A stretch of 64,000 nt of DNA, taken from contig NC_092796.1 in the NCBI RefSeq assembly GCF_918797505.1, positions 54,032,851 to 54,096,850 of the forward strand. The letters run 5' to 3'. The translations under genes and the position numbers were made by a program. Position 1 is the stretch's first letter; each line of letters starts with the position of its first letter. This document shows, piece by piece, positions 23,672 through 34,759 of this stretch. Below the pieces are notes generated by a model, which was not told the DNA's origin, did not search any database, and was given only the letters and a program-made list of their open reading frames with translations. The DNA comes from Bemisia tabaci (Eukaryota; Arthropoda; Insecta; Hemiptera; Aleyrodidae).

Positions 23672-23893
23672 AAGAGGTCGGACTTGAATTTTTCGGCTAA
23701 AATTTCAAATTCCGATGTTCATATAGTCAGAAATTCAATTTTAAGGGGTCGTTTTGCGAGGAAATTTCACAAAAAACCCAATAGAACCACTCTTGAAATG
23801 TTTTGTTTCATATTTTCGAAAATATAGGCTTTCAGATTTTCCAAATTTCGTCCGACTTCTCCCATTGACCCGATGACCCGGTCCAGTGGGCTG
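23672..23893. mobile_element. MITE-like repeat F copy 2
   Basis: Ends AGAGGTCGGACTTGAA and TTCGTCCGACTTCTCC form ~14-bp inverted repeats. The interior shares CGAGGAAA, AGAACCACT and the closing CCGA...TCTCC[CT]ATTGA with the copy at 10188. Confidence 0.62.
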
Positions 23894-24127
23894 GGTCTAA
23901 ATATGTAGGCGAATCATTTGGACTATATTTTGCAATTTGGACCTATAGATTCTAGCCTGGTTTAAAAACAACGTATCTGCCATTAGTTTCCCTATGCACA
24001 TAGTGTTCTTCCAGAAGAGCCAGAATTTATAGTTCCAAATTGCAAAATGCAGTTCATTTATGAATGAGAGCAGAGGGAAGTTAAGATTTCAGCGATCACG
24101 AGGGCGGGAACGAAAATGAGAACTCAC

Positions 24128-24480
24128 CTTCAGAGTGCAACCAAGAGGCTCAGACTTCAAATCGCCAACATACACGTGCGGCAATCGATCACTTCACGTA
24201 ACAGAAAGAAGGCGGGTATTTCAGCTCCGAAACCGAAAAGATGCGACTGCGAATCAAAGGAAGAAGGCGGCCCACTTCTCAAGAATAAACAAACAAACGA
24301 GGAAAAACTGCGGACACCGTGAGAAGTCGGCCAAACCGCCGAGCGTCTGAGTTTTCCAGCGCGAAAAATTTGCACCAGGATTCGCGGAAACCCACTTAAA
24401 GCACCGAAACGAGAGGAGATACGCGCTTTTCGCAGACTCGCAGGTTTCGGATCACTAAGTCAAGGTCGGAGCTTTTGTTC
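24128..24480 (-). other. Candidate first 5'-UTR exon, minus strand
   Basis: A strong donor CTGAAG|GTGAGTTCTC sits at 24128/24127 on the minus strand, after GC-richer, MITE-free sequence. Upstream on that strand is a GC-rich stretch containing CTGCACTGCGCAGTG (near 24500), which resembles a housekeeping-promoter palindrome. The CRAL-TRIO coding exon at 4406 needs an upstream 5'-UTR exon, and this is the best-looking one on that strand; the join is inference. No start codon is needed here. It could equally belong to another transcript. Confidence 0.25.
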
Positions 24481-24863
24481 CTACTTTCCTGCACTGCGCA
24501 GTGTTGCCACCTTGCGGCTTTACCTTATGAATTTACGGCACTTGGAAATTTAAATTCGGTAGATAAGCCTTAACTGAGGCAACGCTTCGGAAAGCGGATG
24601 TATGACGGAACCAAGCTATTTACAAATACATGCCCGCGCTTTGAATTTAACGCTCCGGCTGGTTTGATCGTCCGTTAGCGAGTGAGCATGATTCATTTCC
24701 TTACCGTGTCGTATGGTATGACAATCAGGAATTCTGAAGACTGGATGATGAGCGAGTATGATTTTTTTTTGGGCGGAGTCGGCGGTTGTAAATCCTCGTT
24801 CAAGAAGGAGCCATACTCCCACCTTGTCATATCTGTTTCCTTTTAATTGGACCTCGTTAGGCC

Positions 24864-25070
24864 GAAAGGAACCAAGCCTCATCAGCAATTGCCAAATTTA
24901 ATTTTTTTACAGGAAAATGGCTGTGCAGATTTTTCTTCAAATTTCAGTGCATTTTCTGCATAGTGCGAAGCAAATTCCTTAAAATTTTCAATGGAATCCG
25001 GACAAACGATTGCTCTTGGAAAATTAAACTGTTCGGTTGAATTCGGCAATAGCTGATGTGGTTTGGATAG
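24864..25070. mobile_element. MITE, family M copy 1
   Basis: GAAAGGAACCAAGCCTCATC plus AGCAATTGCCAAATTTAA at the left opposes TTCGGCAATAGCTGATGTGG at the right. Homologous to 52316-52543. Confidence 0.75.
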
Positions 25071-25071
25071 G

Positions 25072-25206
25072 TTTGAACAGAAAAACAGGACTATCGTAGG
25101 GTAAAAAAATATTGTTGAATTTAAAAAACAAAAATTTAAAAAAAATGCAAATTTTCTTTGATTTGATTTTCTAAGGAGAAATTCTAAACATTCTACCACG
25201 TTGATA
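25072..25206. repeat. Left arm of a widely spaced inverted repeat
   Basis: ~135 bp, inverse of 27154-27288 at roughly 80-85% identity, e.g. ACAGGACTATCGTAGGGTA and ACATTCTACCACGTTGAT. Abuts the right end of a family M MITE. Confidence 0.75.
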
Positions 25207-25992
25207 AAGTCATTTCCCGCTCGAAAGGACTAACAATATTTCAATGTTGCCAAATTTCCCCTCGCTGATTATATTTTACCAGGAGAATTGTGTACATTTC
25301 TAATTGAAAATTTTGCTTTTTTTTCTTCTGATCTTATGCAAAACTCCGACGAATCCTGGAGGACGATTGCGCAGGTACATCCTTGTAAAAAAATTGAATC
25401 GTATGAGTCAATTTTGGAACCTAGGAATGGGGTTGCGTTTTTTTGTGCGGGAAACTACGAATTCTATTATTAACGTAGTGCAAAGTGTCGCTTGCGAGAA
25501 TATTGGATGAAGACTTCTAAGTTAAAAGTTAAAGTTAGTGAGATAAAATTTTAAAAAAATATTAAAAATGCATTGAAATGATGAAAGAAAAATGATAGAT
25601 GCCGCACTATAACCGTTCACGATGACGCTCATGCAACATTTAACCACGCGCAACGTGTGACGTATCAATAAAAGCATTCAACATCGTCATCTTCCCGCAA
25701 ATATTTTATCGCCAAACTCGAGGAGTTCCAGTGGCAACGGCAGGGTAATCAACGATCAATTCCTTCGAGGCTCGGTTTCCTGCCCGAGCGACTTCGGTGG
25801 GCGGCTTTCGGGACTTCGTTAAGGGAACACATCCCCGAAGGAAACCAACTTCCCTCCGATAAACGAGAGGAAACAAAAGGAATCAAAGGAGCATGCGACG
25901 ATCGAAATATAATAGGGTATCTAAATTGAGCGGCGGAAAAAACCGAGACAAGTTCCCACACTTAACTTCCGGCGAGAAGTTGGTGTCATAGA

Positions 25993-26245
25993 CTGCCGTG
26001 CCGAGTTGAAACGCCGTATGAGAATTCAAACGTTGCCGAATGTCCCATAAGAAAATATCTATTTTCGAAGAAACTTATAATTATTTTTCTTCGATTTTTT
26101 CGGACTTTTTAGATCAAATTACGAACGATATCCTTGGAAAAAGTGGGAGAGAACTACTCAAAAATTTTCCTGGAAATTCGAAATTTGTCGAAGGAAATTT
26201 GGCAACGCTTGATGGTTCATACGGCGTTCTTCCTTAGACCGGCAG
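25993..26245. mobile_element. MITE, family L copy 3
   Basis: CTGCCGTGCCGAGTTGAAAC / GCGTTCTTCCTTAGACCGGC ends; GCCGTATGAGAATTC against TTGATGGTTCATACGGC. Core similar but more diverged. Confidence 0.8.
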
Positions 26246-26726
26246 AAAAGCGGCCTATCTTTCCGCGGTGGAAAGAGACGAACGACGCGGAGAGAATTCG
26301 CTTTTCCCGCCCGGAGTGAGAACTTTCTCGACTCCTTGAATGTTAATTCGGATTCAGGCCGGGAGACAAACTTGAGCAAAAATATTTGCTCTCGACTCGT
26401 TTGCACCCAAACAAACACTTGACGCGCTGCGGTGCATTCCCGGCGCGACGATGCGATGCAGACACCCGAAAGAAATCCGACACGAGTGAACGCCGCCCGC
26501 CGCTTTCCAACCCTCCGCAAAGTCCCCCCGCCCCCCATTTATGAGCTTTTCCACGGCTGGAAACCCGGGGACCGAGCATTTCCACGAACCTGACCTAGCT
26601 ATCCTAGCATTGTGATCGGGTGTAGGCGAAACTTTTTCCCGGATTCAACAAACTCAAATCCGTGGCAGCATTCGCCTTTACCCGATGGGTTTGTTGCGGT
26701 TGTTGCACGCAAGAGGTACTCTGCTG

Positions 26727-26775
26727 TGTTAAGCAAAAACGCCGTATGAGCGTTCGACGACAGCAGTCAAATAAT
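26727..26775. mobile_element. MITE family L, solo left end
   Basis: CTGCTGTGTTAAGCAAAAAC followed by GCCGTATGAGCGTTCGACG matches the family L left terminus. No opposite end within reach. Confidence 0.55.
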
Positions 26776-27153
26776 CTCTAACAAAATACCAATTTCTTTG
26801 AGAATTTTGAATCTTTTCCTTGACTTTTTCTGAGGATATTATTCAAAAGTTTAATCTAAATAGACTGATTTAGTGACTACGTCATTTGATATAATATCGA
26901 ACTCTTGTTTCAAACGAAAACAAACTAAGATAACTTCTTGCACAAATTCTTCATGAGTTAATCCTGTTAATTTAATGAATTTAATCTTGACCGGTCCAAA
27001 ATCAACTAAAGTCTTCTTAAACACGAAAAATGTCGATTGTTAGAAATACTTGGACGCATTTTACCACTATGGCGCAAAGGACGCGAGTCAGATACATTTG
27101 TTCTGTCCTTGTTTATATTTGAGCCAAGGGTTCGATATTATATCTTATGACTT

Positions 27154-27288
27154 GATCAACGTGGTAGAATGTTCAGAATTTCTCGTTAAAAAATCAAATT
27201 AAAGAGAATTTGTATTTTTTTTGTATTTTTTCTTTTTAAATTCAACAATATTTTACTACCCTATGATAGTCCTGTTTTTTTCTGTTCA
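27154..27288. repeat. Right arm of a widely spaced inverted repeat
   Basis: ATCAACGTGGTAGAATGTTC ... TACCCTATGATAGTCCTGT, inverse of 25072-25206. The arms enclose ~1.95 kb that includes a family L MITE. The right arm ends ~95 bp before the exon at 27384. Confidence 0.75.
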
Positions 27289-27383
27289 AAATTGTGATTA
27301 AGGAGACATATTTTGCGATGTTGTGATTTTTGCCTTATACATTAGTCAATATTGAAAAATATTTAAATTTTCATTTTCCGTAG

Positions 27384-27534
27384 CTCATCAATAAACCCGC
27401 CGTACATGTCGGAATCCGGAACTTTACATGCCTTGCGGAACAACGCCGCCGGGAAAATCACCGGATTTGAGGTGCTGCTCAAGTCGCTGGACCACGAGTA
27501 CCTGGCTGACGACAAAAGGGTCAGAGGCTACAAC
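27384..27534 (+). CDS. Coding exon of an unrecognised plus-strand gene
   Basis: 151-bp exon between the acceptor TTTTCCGTAG and the strong donor AAC|GTGAGT. It is clearly GC-richer than the ~36%-GC sequence around it, with third positions rich in G and C. It encodes 50 residues, open from the acceptor (one base of a split codon) to the donor (phase 0). It includes the segment 'GKITGFEVLLKSLDHEYLAD' and ends KRVRGYN. An ATG at 27406 could be a start, but its context is poor. I do not recognise the family. The hydrophilic, charged, partly helical composition suggests a cytosolic domain. Upstream exons were not found. Confidence 0.5.
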
Positions 27535-28169
27535 GTGAGTCAATTTAAATGCTGTCTCCTTCTTTCGCCCCGACCGCCAAAAGGGTCACCGTAATCACAT
27601 TACACGCACCAGCACTCACAACTGTGTCCGCATCACGCCTTTTCCGAGTCCTCAGATACAGCCCTCGTTCCGACACCAGCCCCTTCGAAACTGTGAACGC
27701 AAAACATTTAGCAGCTAACCTGATGGTGTTGCCTACGTTAATGTTTAGTTGCGTAAAGTGCTTGTCGGAAATGTTTTCACTGGCGGGTTTTAAGATCTTG
27801 CACCGTGAGTAAGAGGAAATCTTGAATCAGCAGAAATATTTAAACTGTGAGAAAGTGACAAATTCGTAAATTTAATTTTAAATTTTCTCTGCATGAGAGA
27901 ACCCAGGTGAGAGAGACGCAGGTATGTCTCTCTGAGGGCCTACCAAATAAAGTTGCGCGACTAGAAAACCGCAAAATCGAACCTTGCTACCAACTTTGAA
28001 AATGAGAAATGATGCGGACAAAAATGAACGGAATAATGAAGTGGAAAGTTGAACTTTGGGAAAGAAATGATGGTAAATCGGATGACGTCCTCAGCAGTAA
28101 CTAGATAGTTTAGTTACTTTATCTCCATTTGATGTTCAACATAGTTAAGACTAATCAGAATCGATAATC

Positions 28170-28890
28170 TAGGTTTGCGCGAAAGGTCTAAGAAATAAAT
28201 GAGGATTGCGCGAAAAGCAACCTTAACATCTGCTACAGGAATGTGCGAATTTAAAATGAAGTCAATTTTAGGTAGAAGTTTTGGAAAACTGGTAACAGTC
28301 GGAAAATAAACACATTTTTATGTAAACGCTAGTTATATGGTTAGTTTGTTGACAAATTATATATGTCTCACCTTCTGATGATAATGAAGTGAGAAGATTG
28401 AATAATGATCGTAGGTATAAAGAACTTTCCTAATTTGTCTCGGAAACAATATTTCATCGGGCGAAACGAGGCAACGTTGGAATGCTCATACGGCGTCAAG
28501 ACACAACATGGGCTTGTTAAACTGTATAATTCAATGCCACGATTATTCTAACGCGAATTCGAAAAATCGCGCCAAACACAGCGCGGCCGGCGTTAAACGT
28601 ATTTTAGCGCCTACAAGACTTTCGGAATACTTCACGCATTGCGCAAAACAACACGATCGGCGTAAAGCCCATATCAGCGCCTACAAGACTGCATGAATAC
28701 TTCTCGCATTGCGCGTAACGCAGTGCAATCGGTCAGTTGGCTTGAAACGCATATTAGCGCCTACAAGACTGTAAGAAAGCTGTAGGACTGTCATCATTCT
28801 TGACTTTCTGCTCCAGTTTTTACCATAATCAAAGGAAAAATATGTATCCTCGTTGTAATGATTCTGAACTCGGATGTTATTTAATTTTTT
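28170..28890. repeat. Dispersed 0.7-kb repeat N copy 1
   Basis: Matches 53890-54640 along its length (shared GGATTGCGCGAAA, GGCAACGTTGGAATGCTCAT, ACGGCGTC). The 3' part holds ~72-bp tandem units with GCGCCTACAAGACT and CGCATTGCGC (near 28607, 28677, 28757). No coding frame. Confidence 0.75.
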
Positions 28891-28894
28891 TTGT

Positions 28895-31440
28895 AGTGTA
28901 ATGATTTTGTAATGGCGGCATCGTTCTTTTCGTGTTTGTCATTGGAAGGAATTACTGTTTTGGCCGCCTGGTTTATATAGCTAATTCCGCTTCTGTGTTA
29001 TATGAAAATTTTAAACGTTCATTTTGCACTGTTCAGAGGTTTATTTTGAATTACGAACTTTCTTTAGAGTTGTGAATCTCTTTGGAGATTGATGAGATAT
29101 ATCGGGCGATGAGGCTTAGTAGTTAGAACTTTACATACTCTGACTTTCTCTGAAATAAACATCAGGTGACCTTTTAGGATCACTTGTCAACCTTTAAAAA
29201 TATGAAAAAAAAGTAAGACATCAGATTATGACCGTTATTTTTATACTCAAAGCTCTCTTGAAAACTTCATTTTGAAAATAGATTCCATTACAGCTGGGAA
29301 GTGATATTTAAATATGAGATTTGACGTTATCGTCGATAAAAAATGGTTGATAATTCTAATGTCTTAAGTCTCTGCGAGTGGTTTGTTTACTTTACAGAGG
29401 GCCCTTGATTATAATCCGTTTGTCCTTGATTTTACCTTGAAGCTTGAACTTCAGTGGCAAGTGTACCTACTTGATAATTTTTTGACTGTTCATGTACTCT
29501 TTTCCGCCAAAATTTATGCTGCTGATTTTTCAGCACAGCGAAGCAGGGTTCCTCAAATCATCATAGTTGTTACTGAATTGAAAAAAAATTATAACACTGG
29601 ATCGATGTAAATCTAAAGTATTCTCATGCAGCTCATTCTTAATTTAATCGTGTATCTAATTCCGTGAAATTTTCCTCTTTATTGTATCAGTATAGTTTTA
29701 AATTTGTTTTCTCATTTTCTTATTATTCAATGAGGATTTTTGAATAATTAGTATTTCCTCCCATGTGTCACAGTGTCAAAGGTCCATCAAAGCTATTGGC
29801 ATCCCTGAAGAAATCATTTGCTAAATTGACGTTAGCATTTTCAGAAATGTTTGCTAGAGCTACAGAGAGAATTGTTTCTCATATAAATTGCCAGGAATCA
29901 TGATAAGTGCATTAGTATAGTCCGAAATTCTTTTCTAAGCTCATAATTTACAACAGGGATGTGTGCACTTTTAAGCTTCTTGTTCGAACTTGTGAAGATC
30001 CTATTGGTTGTAAAGCGAGCGTCTCTATCTGTACTTTTAGCTATTTTATGACTCATTTATTAATTAAATTAAATGAATTGTTAGGGCCCTTTACCTGACC
30101 TTAAATGATACGTTCCTAAATTTTACGCCACACCAAGTGTGATCTACAGTCAGTTTAGTTGTATTTTGCCACCGAATGAAATTGAAGTTGTAAATTAAGA
30201 CAGTGGACTAGAACTCATGTTTGATGCACAATCTCGTTGAATTTTTTGATGGTCTGCGGTCAGTAATCGTGAAAGCAGGTGTCTTTGCGTCAGCCCTATG
30301 TCAAAGTTTTTCTCTGTCAAAAGTGTCTTGTCATCAAATTTAAACTACTTGTCTCATTCTAATCCCATATGTTATGCAGAAATTTTAGAAACCTATTCTC
30401 AGCTAATAGACGAGAAGTCCCCTTGTCATATCTCCTCTTTTTGAACCTTTGATTGTATCTTAATTGCTGCTGCTATATTTTCAACAATTTATTCTCATTT
30501 TTAGCCTCTCATTTTTATTTTTGCATGTCAAAAACTCGACCAGCTTTCAGTGCAATAGTACCTAGTCTTTCATCAGTTCTGATTCAGCTTTCTGTATTGA
30601 TTTTGTAATTAATCACTAGCTTCATGAGTGGTAGTAAATGTGTCGCTTCGAATATGATTGTCTCATTGTCTGTGTCCAGCAGGGCTGTCCAATTTGAACT
30701 CTTCATCACATTCTTAATTTACTTGTATATCAATCGCTCATCTCCTGCAATTCAGCCGTATGCAGTCTGATTTTGAATTAAAGTAAAAAATAATTAGTGG
30801 TTCAGAAATTCGTAAATTTTTAAAAATTAGTTCTGTAGTTGGTTAGTTCTTATGTACTTACCTTTTAGTTACTCAACATGCATATAGCATCCTTATCAAA
30901 CTTACCTATATTTAATTACCTAAAATTTTAAGTTCCTGATTATAGAGCGCTAAAAGAATGATGCCCCCCTCTTGACTTTTACGAAATTTTGAATGTCCTT
31001 CCTATATCCTCTAGGCACCTACATTGAGGAATCGAGTTTGATATTTTAGTTCTTCCGTTAAAAATAAAATAAAAAGTTGTCTCTTCTCCATAATAATTTA
31101 TCCTATCTGAACTTGAAATGTCCCATAAAGTCACTTTGTCCCCCTAATCCATTTTTTGGAGCTACAGATACTCTAACATTAGTTTTCAAGCGCACAACAA
31201 GGAAATGATTTCTGTGTCAGGATAATGCCAGAAAATAAAGAAAGCCATTTCAGGCATAACAGATGCTATGTCTATGATGCTATACGTTAATGTTTAAATC
31301 CATTGAATCACTTGATAATTTCAGGAGTCATATCTTGAGCAATGATTGTAACCTTTAGCCGTCCATCTTTGGATTATAAAATCGAAAATTTTTATGAAAT
31401 ACAATGTAAATAGTATCATCAAGACTAGAGCTTTACAAAT
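28895..31440. other. AT-rich stretch with no gene seen
   Basis: Low-GC sequence with no convincing exon, MITE or palindrome. The longest frame starts at 29383 (75 codons) and reads as chance. Together with 31.5-33.3, 34.7-41.0 and 41.3-46.9 kb it probably forms one very long intron or 3' UTR downstream of the exon at 27384. Confidence 0.4.
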
Positions 31441-31446
31441 TCAACT

Positions 31447-31448
<2 letters not shown>

Positions 31449-31484
<36 letters not shown>
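31449..31484. repeat. Poly(T) tract (~36 bases)
   Basis: An uninterrupted T run. On the minus strand it reads as an A tail after GGGCTGTCCAACTTTGTTAT, which could be the 3' end of a retroposed sequence; only a few hundred bases beside it were inspected. The GGGCTGTCCAA words recur at 30684 in the opposite orientation. Confidence 0.7.
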
Positions 31485-31488
<4 letters not shown>

Positions 31489-33365
31489 CAAAGTTGGACA
31501 GCCCTTTTGAAAGAGACCTGTGTGAATATATTTAGTCAAAATTCATCTTTTCATTCGAAAATCTTGAGGAGCTCTGATGTTTAGATCTTTTCCAGATCAG
31601 CCTAAAGTGAAGTTTCCCTTCCCCTTCATAGGTTCTGAAATAAATAGCAGATCTTTGCAATATTGAATACCTATCATTCAACAGAAATGATATTTTTTCT
31701 CATCGGTCCAAGTCATGAAAATAGGAAAAACTAATTTCTTGAACAATGATGATAAGAGTATTTTGTCATGGAACCCTGTTTTGCTGCATCTCCCTCAAAC
31801 TCTTTATTCTTCTTGTAATCACTTTTGCCCAATTATTGATTTATTCAATTTTTTTAAATTTTTCCTTGTTTTTCCTCAGTGTAGACTGAAAAATGTATCA
31901 GGAAAATCCAATTGAAAATTGGAAAATTCAATATTTCTTTAATGTAGTTACACCTTAAGTTCACTCATCCATTCCATCTACTAATTCGTCTTTCTGTTCA
32001 TCAAATGGAAAAAAATAAAAATGAAAAAATGAAGATTCCCCTAAATAAAGAGAACTAAATGATATTTTTGTTTGAAGGTTGACATAGATCATAAAAGTCT
32101 GATTATAAATAGGTAAATATATGAATTTAATTTTGAAAGAATATTGGCCGAGAAAAATGGAGAAGAAATTTTTTTTAATCTTTGCTGCCAGAGCACTCTT
32201 ACTTGGAATTCCAGCCAGATTTTTAAAGGACTGTGGTTCATCTTAGATATATCGTATCACTGATTCTCTCTTTTTGAGGATTCAGTCTGAAAGGAATTGA
32301 TATTGAGGTGTAAACTCAGCTGATGAAGAGTTTATCATTTGCCTAAGATTAGATGTTAAAGTCTCATCGTGAAAATCAACAAGAAAATTAGAATTTTCTC
32401 TCAAAGTGTGAAAGATGAAAGATTGCCCTGTTCTAATTTACTATTCTTATCTCTAACATTCGTCACGTCTAAACTAGTGGGACTCAATACAATTATTCTT
32501 TTCTTGTTGAATTCTGGAACTTATGTTTCTTGACAAATGATAATCCGTACATTCAAATCAACAACATTTTTCAAGCATTGAAATAGTGTCATTTTTAGAT
32601 GAATTTCACTTCAAAACCAAATGACAACACAGTTTCCATCGAAAATTCGGATTCAAACACTGGAGCTCTTAGAAATAAAGTGTTTTTTTTAGAAGAAAGT
32701 CAGTGAAATGTTGGAAATAGTGCTTCGTGCTTTCGAAACCATTGTATTTGAATCAGCAATCAATTCATTCACTGTCAAGAAAGGAATGTAGTGTTTTCTT
32801 AAAACTTCTTGAATTACGTATACCAATAGCTTTCCCGCGAAACGTGCTCTTCTTCACTATTAAGCAACACCTTACTTATGTGATTTTGAGCCTCTGAGAT
32901 GCTGCTACATACAATTAATCTTTGTCCATTTAAATTCTCTCCAATTCTCGGGACTCAACTCTCACCCAGAAATGGACCGTGGTCTTTGATATCCTTAAAA
33001 ACAAGAGGACTCTGTAAATACTGTATCAATAGCGGAGCCTGTTGCAACAATACACTTGGATATAGCAGTATGATGACTCTAAGATAAGAGCTGATTTTTT
33101 CCAATTGCTTTGCCAGTGAAGAGAAATTCAAAGGCCTGATTTGATAGGTTTTAACGGTGGTGATCAATGCACAATTGGGTCACGTTTTTTCAACAAAATT
33201 GAGTGTAGGTTTATCCCTTCAATGAAGCGGATACTTCAATTAAATGTAAAATACATCCTAAATTCGTTAATTAAATGATGATTCTAGCAACCGAGTTATT
33301 TAATATCAAATATACATAACATTAATAGTAAAGAAATGTTTTAAAATACAGAGAGCAGATCACCA

Positions 33366-33367
<2 letters not shown>

Positions 33368-33422
<55 letters not shown>
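33368..33422. repeat. Poly(T) tract (~54 bases), tail of a minus-strand retrocopy
   Basis: A long T run directly beside the 3' end of the degenerate minus-strand coding sequence at 33423-34240. On the minus strand it is a poly(A) tail, with an ATAAAA word about 10 bases before it. Confidence 0.75.
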
Positions 33423-34240
33423 CAGTGCTTTTATCAGACCTTTTGACTCACACCCTGCTTTGACTTTGGTGACAGTTAAACTATTCTGACCAGCAGGCAG
33501 CTTAGACAAGAAAGCGAATAATCAAAATGGAGATGTGGGGCTTCAGTATTTTCAAACAGTTTTGGTGGCGTTGTAGCTAAAGAGGTGGTTGTGGATGGAA
33601 CTAGATCTACTGAGTTCTGAATATATTCCGTAAACAATGGTAGGGATTCGAGCAAGTAGGGATTGGAAGAGACTGCAGTAAAGTCCACTCGATTGGCTCT
33701 GATTGGGATTGTCATAGTAGGCAGTTCATTTGAAATCCATTCCACTCATAATAAAATTACCGGTATTGATCAACAATTTTTCAAGTAGAAAGTACATGGT
33801 TGTCAGAGCCAATGGGCCAGTCGTGCTGGTTGTAGTCATGTAGTCTCATAACGTTTTAGTAAACGCTGTTTGTAGACCAATAGAATGTAATGAGATTTGT
33901 CCTGCGGTTAAGTTTCTATGCCCAGTAATAATAGAGATATCCTGAATAAATCCAATCTGTGTATGACGTCTCCCAGTGACCTGCACTGAGCTGACATTGC
34001 TTAACGTCGTGTCTCCTTCCTTGGTTTCTCTCAGTGAGGCACATAATTGAACCAGTGCAAATATGGCCGACTGACTGATAAACCCAAGATGTACAATACT
34101 ACAGTAAGCATGATCGTGGTGAAGAACTTCATATACATGTTTTCCTTGCAAGTATGTATCTCTCTGTTAATTCTGGATGCAGAAACTTGGGGTCCGAATA
34201 CACCTTATTATTCATGACTACTCTGTAAGCCTCAAGCATT
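33423..34240 (-). pseudogene. Decayed processed copy of a membrane-protein gene
   Basis: The minus strand carries protein-like sequence broken by at least two frameshifts and several in-frame TGA stops, then a poly(A) tail (33422-33368). In order the pieces include VYSDPKFLHPELTERYILAR (near 34200), a hydrophobic segment FFTTIMLTVVLYILGL in the next frame, then a third frame with RRHTQIGFIQDISIITGHR and TTGPLALTTMYFLLEK (near 33800). Hydrophobic segments and short loops suggest a multi-span membrane protein. A chemoreceptor is possible, but I cannot name the family. The lack of introns together with the A tail indicates retrotransposition of an mRNA. No clear target-site duplication was found, and the 5' limit is uncertain. 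Confidence 0.5.
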
Positions 34241-34529
34241 CATCCATTATCCATTGAGGGAAAGAAAGTGCGATGGCAAGGCATTGTGGTTTGTAGAAAA
34301 AACTAAACTGCCGAAGTATATATGAGCAGGGCCATTAGTACACCCACACGATGGGTCATTACGCTTTTATATTTCTTGGATTCACAGAAAAACCTACTTG
34401 TGGAGTAAGAATAGAAAGATCAACTAAATTAATGTTTGATAATATGTACCGTAGGTAATTCGAAGCGTTCATCTGAAATTACTTGCTGTTGTGTTTTTAT
34501 TTTTTATATTTTTGAACAAGAAAATCAAA

Positions 34530-34644
34530 ATGAAATTCGTATACATCTCTGCTTCAATCAATTCTGTCGCTTTAATGGCTTTTTATTTCTGCGCACATGG
34601 ACAAACTAATTACCTTTCCTGCTCCCCGAGCTGCCAGTCGCAAT
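34530..34644 (+). CDS. Candidate first exon of a small secreted cysteine-containing protein
   Basis: An ATG in good context (ATCAAAATG) opens a 38-codon frame ending at the consensus donor CAAT|GTAAGT, one base into a codon. It begins MKFVYISASINSVALMAFYF and has the shape of a signal peptide: a basic start, a hydrophobic core and small residues near CAHG. It is followed by NYLSCSPSCQSQ. A TATATATG word lies ~210 bp upstream (34317). No continuing exon was identified. Chance occurrence is possible in AT-rich DNA, and the exon overlaps no repeat. Confidence 0.3.
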
Positions 34645-34759
34645 GTAAGTTGTTGAGCACCGATTGGTTGGTTGTCTTGTATTGCGCATGCCCGATGTGA
34701 TTTCCGCTTCTTTGCACTCCACTGCTGATGTATTAATGCTTCAGCGGATATGTTTTGTA

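Noticed and set aside
24116..24375. Three overlapping 68-72-codon frames on both strands
   Set aside because: GC-richer sequence lowers stop frequency; better explained as a 5'-UTR/promoter block.
29383..29610. 75-codon plus-strand frame after TTTACAG
   Set aside because: There is an acceptor-like start, but no donor and no recognisable motif; the residues are typical of AT-rich chance frames.
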